From contig JAWQFJ010018195.1 in assembly GCA_034096865.1 (NCBI GenBank), positions 1-11,552 on the forward strand: a stretch of DNA of 11,552 nt, written 5' to 3'. This document shows, piece by piece, positions 7,986 through 11,552 of the stretch. A program made the position numbers and the translations under genes. Source of the stretch: Theodoxus fluviatilis. Taxonomy: Eukaryota; Mollusca; Gastropoda; Cycloneritida; Neritidae. Each line of letters opens with the position of its first letter. Position 1 is the first letter of the stretch. The notes under the pieces were generated by a model, which had not been told where the DNA came from, ran no database searches, and worked only from the letters and a program-made list of their open reading frames with translations.

Positions 7986-8590
7986 TGACCTTGACCTTCA
8001 GGTGACCTTCAAGGTCAAGGTCAAACAACTAAACCTACCAATGACATCATACACTAAGAAATGCTTTACACATTTTTCCTACCAAAATACGTGTGACCTT
8101 GACCCAAGGTCAAGGTCATCCAAGGTCATGCAACACAAAGCTGTTAATTCTAGACATAGGAAGCACAATGGTGCTTATTGGCACTTTCTACCATGAGATC
8201 TGGTCACTTTTAGTGGTTCACTACCCCATTTTGGTCACATTTCATAAGGGTCAAAGTGACCTTGACCTTCATGATATGTGACCAAATGTGTCTCATGATG
8301 AAAGTAAAACATGTGCCCCACATAATTATTAAGTTTGAAACAGTTATCTTCCATAGTTCAGGGTCAAGGTCACTTCAAAATATGTATACAATCCAACTTT
8401 GAAGAGCTCCTGTGACCTTGACCTTGAAGCAAGGTCAACCAAACTGGTATCAAAAGATAGGGCTTGCTTTGACCTATATACCACTTGTAGCTAAGGTCGC
8501 CATTCTTAATAATATGGGAGAAAATTGGGAAAATGTGAAAAATGACTGTTTTTGAGACCACATTTATGGCTCCTGTGACCTTGACCTTGA
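7986..8590. promoter_or_regulatory. cluster of ten TCAAGGTCA nuclear-receptor-type sites
   Basis: Exact TCAAGGTCA occurs at 8015-8023, 8110-8118 and 8364-8372. Its reverse complement TGACCTTGA occurs at 7986, 8094, 8257, 8413, 8419, 8576 and 8582. Near matches (TGACCTTCA, CCAAGGTCA, GCAAGGTCA) lie beside them, some as inverted pairs (8003-8017). TCAAGGTCA is the known extended half-site for monomeric orphan nuclear receptors (ERR and FTZ-F1/NR5A groups). The words are seen; binding in this animal is inference. Confidence 0.5.
8406..8438 (+). repeat. 33-bp direct repeat, copy 1
   Basis: Identical over 33 bases to 8569-8601, beginning GCTCCTGTGACCTTG and ending AGCAAGGTCAA. The copies start 163 bp apart. 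Each holds two overlapping TGACCTTGA sites plus an inverted GCAAGGTCA. Confidence 0.9.
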
Positions 8591-8601
8591 AGCAAGGTCA
8601 A
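8569..8601 (+). repeat. 33-bp direct repeat, copy 2
   Basis: Exact second copy of 8406-8438. The sequence between the copies (8439-8568) is not obviously repeated, so this is either the edge of a longer diverged internal duplication or selective retention of this block. Confidence 0.9.
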
Positions 8602-8712
8602 GTCACTATGTATGTTTTTTGAGGCCTTGTCATCATACACCATCATGCCACATTTGGTGTTGATAGACTTAATAGTCTCCGAGAAAAATCCAACGTTTAA
8701 GTTTTTTACGCC

Positions 8713-8746
8713 CGGACGGACGGACGGACGGACGGACGGACGGACG
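8713..8746. repeat. (GGAC)8 microsatellite
   Basis: About eight GGAC units follow TTTTTTACGCCC and precede GAAACGGCTCAGTAC. It sits just inside the right end of the 834-bp element and is probably a regular part of that element. Confidence 0.9.
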
Positions 8747-9712
8747 AAACGGCTCAGTACATAGACTCACTTTTGCTTCGCATGTGAGTCAAAAATCAGC
8801 AAACAGTACTGCTACCAGTCAGGCCATGAGCTTAGTGGCAATGATGGTAATCTATAAAAAGGCCAATGGAGATGACAACGAGGCATAATGAAGAGCAGAT
8901 GGATGACCTTATGGTTGTCAACCTCTAGCCAAGAACTGTTGAATTCCCTTTGAAAGCAAACATTTCCCTTGTTTTTGTTTTGTTTTGTTTAAATCTTTCA
9001 TCTCCAGGACAAAATCAACTCTAATTAAGGTCCATAAAGCACTTTTTCAAAAGGTGAGCGAGAGAGAAACAAGTAATTGCAACTGACTGTTATTCAGGCC
9101 CATTTCCCAATACAAGTACCAAAGAAAAAGTGGATTTCAGACTTGTCATAAAATATGATCTACATCATTATGTCTGAAAACTAATAAGCAAAACAAACAC
9201 AAATTTCTCTATTGATCCCCACCCATTCCTCCCCTCTCAATCTCACTAAATCATCAAAATGATGCTGCGGTCATAAGTGAAAAAGCTAACTCAAAGGCAG
9301 CAATGAAAGACACTTTGCCCATTCACTATGTCAACAGTCTGCATTCAAGTAAAAATGAGAAACACAAGCAGAAAATGACAAAATGATAAACAAAACAGAT
9401 TAAAAAAGCTAAGCTAACCTCATCTCACAAACCTATCATGCCATGGAAGGAAAAAAACACAATCAAAAGAAATACAAGTAAAAGAATTTGCAAACAGAGG
9501 AATTAAATTTTTAAAAAGGGAAAGAAAAAAGACAACAAAGTTCATTCATAACTCAGGCACAGAATGAAAGAAAGAAAACAAAATTCTGAGAGCAAACTGC
9601 AAGACGGCTACTGGGGATACAAGAAAACAGAACTACCGTACAGCTTCCACATCGGCATTGACCCAACTGACAATTCCATCACAGAATGGACACATCACAG
9701 CACCAGTCTTAC

Positions 9713-9783
9713 CTCTCCTCCCCCAGTGGGCGGCTCCGCCAGCACAGACGGAACCTGTCCTTGACTAGAAACACCACCAGGGC
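9713..9783 (-). CDS. penultimate coding exon of the SEC16-like gene
   Basis: This 71-nt exon has a near-ideal acceptor (TTTCCTTGTCTTCCCTCAG, ending at 9784) and a consensus donor (GAG|GTAAGA). Its first two bases (GC) complete a split codon. The next 23 codons read PGGVSSQGQVPSVLAEPPTG followed by GGE, and it ends exactly on a codon boundary. That fits the phase-0 start of the exon at 7362. Spliced, the two read ...PPTGGGE-AAEQPTAAPP..., one continuous Pro/Gly/Ala-rich tail without a stop. Low-complexity Pro/Ser/Gly sequence is typical of the SEC16 C-terminal region. The upstream exon must end with one base of the split codon. Confidence 0.65.
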
Positions 9784-9863
9784 CTGAGGGAAGACAAGGA
9801 AACAGACATGCAGGTAACTAGTCCTCAGCACTGGAGTCTGCAACAGTGGGTAGGGTGTTTCAT

Positions 9864-10015
9864 GAGAAGAGGAAGAGAAGGAAGAAGAAGAGGAGAGAGA
9901 GGAAGGAAGGAAGGAGGAAGGAAGGAAGGAAGGAAGGAGGAAGGAAGGAAGGAAGGAGGAAGGAAGGAAGGAGGAAGGAAGGAAGGAAGGAGGAGGGAGG
10001 GAGAGGGAGAGGGAG
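9864..10015 (+). repeat. 152-base pure purine tract, (GGAA)n-rich
   Basis: There is no pyrimidine on the plus strand across this interval. The core at about 9901-9993 consists of GGAA runs of three to five units separated by GGA. It forms the left part of the long polypurine region. Confidence 0.95.
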
Positions 10016-10030
10016 TGGGGGAGGGGAATG

Positions 10031-10145
10031 GGGGAGGGGAGGGGAGGGGAGGGGAGGGGAGGGGAGGGGAGGGGAGGGGAGGGGAGGGGAGGGGAGGGGA
10101 GGGGAGGGGAGGGGAGGGGAGGGGAGGGGAGGGGAGGGGAGGGGA
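10031..10145 (+). repeat. (GGGGA)23 pentanucleotide array
   Basis: Twenty-three perfect GGGGA units. Runs of four G separated by single A bases are strong G-quadruplex-forming sequence on the plus strand. The SEC16-like gene reads the other way, so its transcript would carry CCCCT repeats and the G-rich strand would be the template. Confidence 0.97.
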
Positions 10146-10165
10146 GGAGGGTGAAGGGTAAGAGT

Positions 10166-10168
<3 letters not shown>

Positions 10169-10223
<55 letters not shown>
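10169..10223 (+). repeat. (AG)27 microsatellite
   Basis: Uninterrupted AG dinucleotides closing the purine-rich region, followed by an imperfect AGACAAAGAGACACAGAGAGACAG-like run to about 10245. Confidence 0.95.
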
Positions 10224-10225
<2 letters not shown>

Positions 10226-10274
10226 AAGAGACACAGAGAGACAGCAGGGGAATAGTGTGAGCTGTAGATTCTAC

Positions 10275-10345
10275 CTTCCACCATAGGCAGCGATTTGGTA
10301 ACACAAACTGTTGGGCTTGAACAATTTCTTGGGGGTGTCATAATT
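10275..10345 (-). CDS. candidate upstream exon of the SEC16-like gene
   Basis: On the minus strand a possible exon runs from an acceptor ending GATTGATAG (at 10346) to a good donor (GGAAG|GTAGAA). It is 71 nt, open, and ends with the single base G needed to join the GC start of the exon at 9783, making a Gly codon. The peptide would read IMTPPRNCSSPTVCVTKSLP, then MVE. An alternative acceptor at 10380 (GATGGATAG) would lengthen it to 105 nt in the same open frame. Against it: the acceptor lacks a good pyrimidine tract, and the peptide has no feature I recognise from SEC16. The phase fit could be chance. Confidence 0.3.
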
Positions 10346-10659
10346 CTATCAATCCAGAAGGCAAAACGATGGCTCTTTCCTATCCATCAATGGCAGACGA
10401 ACGGGCAGCAACATACGGGAAGGTGGTGTATTCTTATGCAGGATCAAGGGACCAATCATTGTAGAAGTGGATTACCTATCACAAATATACCACCCAAAAA
10501 GAAAGTGTTCGAATAGTGTCGTGGAAGGAGACAGGAGGAGAAGGGAACCGTGAGAGTGCAGGTCGCGGTGGATTTCGAATGAGAATGCGAATGCACTCTG
10601 AAATCGTGCTTCAATTCCTCTTCACGACCGATGTGTTTTGCCTCCACACCAGGTGCCGT
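10346..10659. other. unassigned spacer upstream of the candidate exon
   Basis: Mixed-composition DNA with no convincing exon. A small inverted repeat, ACCAG-gtgccgt-CTGGT, lies at about 10649-10665. The overlapping frames on the two strands (10456-10944 minus and 10516-10890 plus) run into the degenerate minisatellite and have no recognisable protein character. Confidence 0.4.
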
Positions 10660-11552
10660 CTGGTTTCGAGCGGAAAGCCTCTGCCTGTGTTGCTGGGGGA
10701 TAATGGCCGTCCTCTGTTGGTGTCTAGAGGGATCCTTCCTAGTGTTAGCTTGAGGAGGGAAATCCTCCCGGTTGGTTATCATGGGGAGGGGGAGGCTGTA
10801 GACCTCGCACACCCTGTTGCTAGAAAGGGCCTCCGCGTCCCCTTGTTGCTGGACATAAAGAAGGGGATAATCCTCGCCCTGTGTTTCTAGATGAACCGTT
10901 CCCCATTGTTGCGTAGCTAGCCATAGGCCCCTGTTGCTGAACAAAAGAACAACAGAGAGGGGGGAGCAAAAGCCTTTCCTATGTTCCCTGTTGCTGGACA
11001 GAGCCTCCCTTGTTTGCTAATAGAGAGGGAAAGCCTCCCCCCCTGTTGCTAGATAGCCTCTTCCCCGTTGACTAGAAGCCCGTCCCCTGGGTTGCTCAAA
11101 GCCATCCCCTGTTGGCTAAGACAGCCTCCCCTGTATTTGGCTAAGAAGACCTCGCCTGTGGGCGTAGAGAGCCTGCCCTTGTTGCTGAGAAGCCTCGTCC
11201 CCTGTTTTTGCTAGCAGCCTCACCGCTGTTCCTAGATACCCTCCCCTGTTGCTGCTAGAGCCTCTCCTTGTGGATTTGCTGAGAAGCCATCCCCTGTTGC
11301 TAGAAGCCTCCCCTGTTTGCTAGAAGCCTCGCCCGTTGCTAGAAGCCTCCCCTTTTTTTTTTAGGGTTTTTTGTGGGTTCGAGAGGCCTCCCTGTTAGCT
11401 AGAAGCCATCCTCTGGTGTTGCTAGAAGCCTCGCCTTCCTGTTTTGGCTACGGGAAGCCTCCCCTGGTTGCCTAGAATGCCCATCCCCTGTTGCTGTTTG
11501 GAGGGAAGCCTCCCCTGTTGCTAAAAGCCTCCCCTGTTGCTAGTAGCCTCCC
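10660..11552. repeat. degenerate minisatellite of about 19 bp, cut by window end
   Basis: Tandem units approximate GCCTCCCCTGTTGCTAGAA. They are highly diverged at the left (recognisable from about 10660-10700) and clearer from about 10975, with the cleanest units at 11290-11345 and 11500-11552. Many units differ by one-base insertions or deletions, often in C or T runs. The array is interrupted by a T-rich stretch at about 11350-11380. Read on the minus strand, units are G-rich (AGGGGAGG). The array continues past the window, so its full size is unknown. Confidence 0.85.

Larger units (their letters stand above)
7957..8790. mobile_element. 834-bp non-autonomous element with 11-bp TIRs
   Basis: The left end GACTCACATGC (7957-7967) is the exact reverse complement of the right end GCATGTGAGTC (8780-8790). 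The right end also forms a subterminal hairpin with GACTCAC at 8764-8770 (7-bp stem, 13-base loop). The interior encodes no transposase. It is filled with TGACCTTGA / TCAAGGTCA words, a 33-bp direct repeat (8406-8438 and 8569-8601) and a (GGAC)n run. I see no clear target-site duplication. MITE-like element is the best description. The style resembles repeats I associate with molluscs, but the family is not named here. Confidence 0.6.
7363..9712 (-). other. last intron of the SEC16-like gene
   Basis: This 2350-bp intron has donor GTAAGA (9712 down to 9707) and acceptor TTTCCAG (7369 down to 7363), both close to consensus. It contains the 14-bp minisatellite (7638-7770) and the 834-bp repeat element (7957-8790). 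The rest (7364-7637, 7771-7956, 8791-9706) is AT-rich and I see no further exon in it. A cassette exon with weak splice sites cannot be excluded, especially as mammalian SEC16A is alternatively spliced near its 3' end. Confidence 0.65.
9784..10274 (-). other. intron upstream of the penultimate exon
   Basis: The acceptor at 9785-9784 is strong. The donor position depends on whether the candidate exon at 10275-10345 is real (GTAGAA at 10274-10269); otherwise the intron runs beyond the window. It is dominated by the purine tract at 9864-10223. The open frames across that tract (up to 210 codons on the minus strand) are simple-repeat artefacts made of Ser-Leu, Pro-Ser-Pro-Leu and Phe-Leu-Pro-Ser runs. 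Confidence 0.5.

Noticed and set aside
7773..8281. Plus-strand frames of 62-71 codons near the half-site element
   Set aside because: They fall in intronic, repeat-derived DNA. Apparent residues such as TFKVKVKQLNL come from the AAGGTCA repeats.
9709..10341. 210-codon minus-strand open frame, plus 159-, 124-, 117- and 102-codon frames over the same tract
   Set aside because: Nearly all of each frame is translation of simple repeats (AG, GGGGA, GGAA), which lack stops by composition. Only the edges overlap plausible exons, and those belong to separate spliced segments.
10456..10944. 162-codon minus-strand frame and the overlapping 124-codon plus-strand frame (10516-10890)
   Set aside because: About half of each derives from the degenerate minisatellite. 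Both strands are open, with no domain and no clear splice context.

Overview
This window looks like nuclear DNA from an invertebrate animal, most likely a mollusc and perhaps a marine gastropod. The reasons are the dense dinucleotide and tetranucleotide microsatellites, short SINE- and MITE-like interspersed repeats, GT-AG introns, and the near absence of long non-repetitive open frames. The taxonomic call is inference from repeat style, not from a marker gene. Nothing resembles a bacterial operon, phage, CRISPR array or defence island.

The one gene I can support lies on the minus strand at the right. Its last coding exon (7362 down to 7219) and penultimate exon (9783 down to 9713) have strong splice signals and phases that join exactly. 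Together they encode a Pro/Gly/Ala-rich tail with the blocks FNPAQ and FGQRRKYPKP before the stop. This resembles the extreme C-terminus of the COPII scaffold SEC16 (SEC16A type). A weaker candidate upstream exon is at 10345 to 10275. The rest of the gene would lie beyond position 11552. Downstream of the stop, about 3.7 kb of AT-rich sequence carries two good minus-strand poly(A) signals (4908-4913 and 3499-3504), so 3.5-7.2 kb may largely be a long 3' UTR.

Layout: 1-1010 is unassigned AT-rich DNA with two small palindromic spots. 1014-1310 is a microsatellite cluster. 1455-1723 is an inverted pair of a diverged repeat. 2089-2439 and 2571-2938 are two copies of one tRNA-derived SINE in opposite orientation. 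3007-3090 is a (TC)n/poly-C tract. 3292-3452 is a short MITE-like repeat. 3490-7218 is the probable 3' UTR, with a compound (TG)n array and a GC-richer open stretch near 5.6-5.9 kb. The last intron (7363-9712) holds a 14-bp minisatellite and an 834-bp element with 11-bp terminal inverted repeats, ten exact nuclear-receptor-type TCAAGGTCA sites and a (GGAC)n tract. The intron upstream of the penultimate exon holds a 360-base, almost all-purine tract including 23 perfect GGGGA units. From about 10660 to the end runs a degenerate minisatellite of about 19 bp, cut by the window edge.

I see no convincing new multi-gene system. The most interesting items are the SEC16-like terminal exons, the nuclear-receptor half-site array inside a transposon-like element, the inverted SINE pair, the purine/G4 tract, and the core shared by two minisatellites in the same locus.
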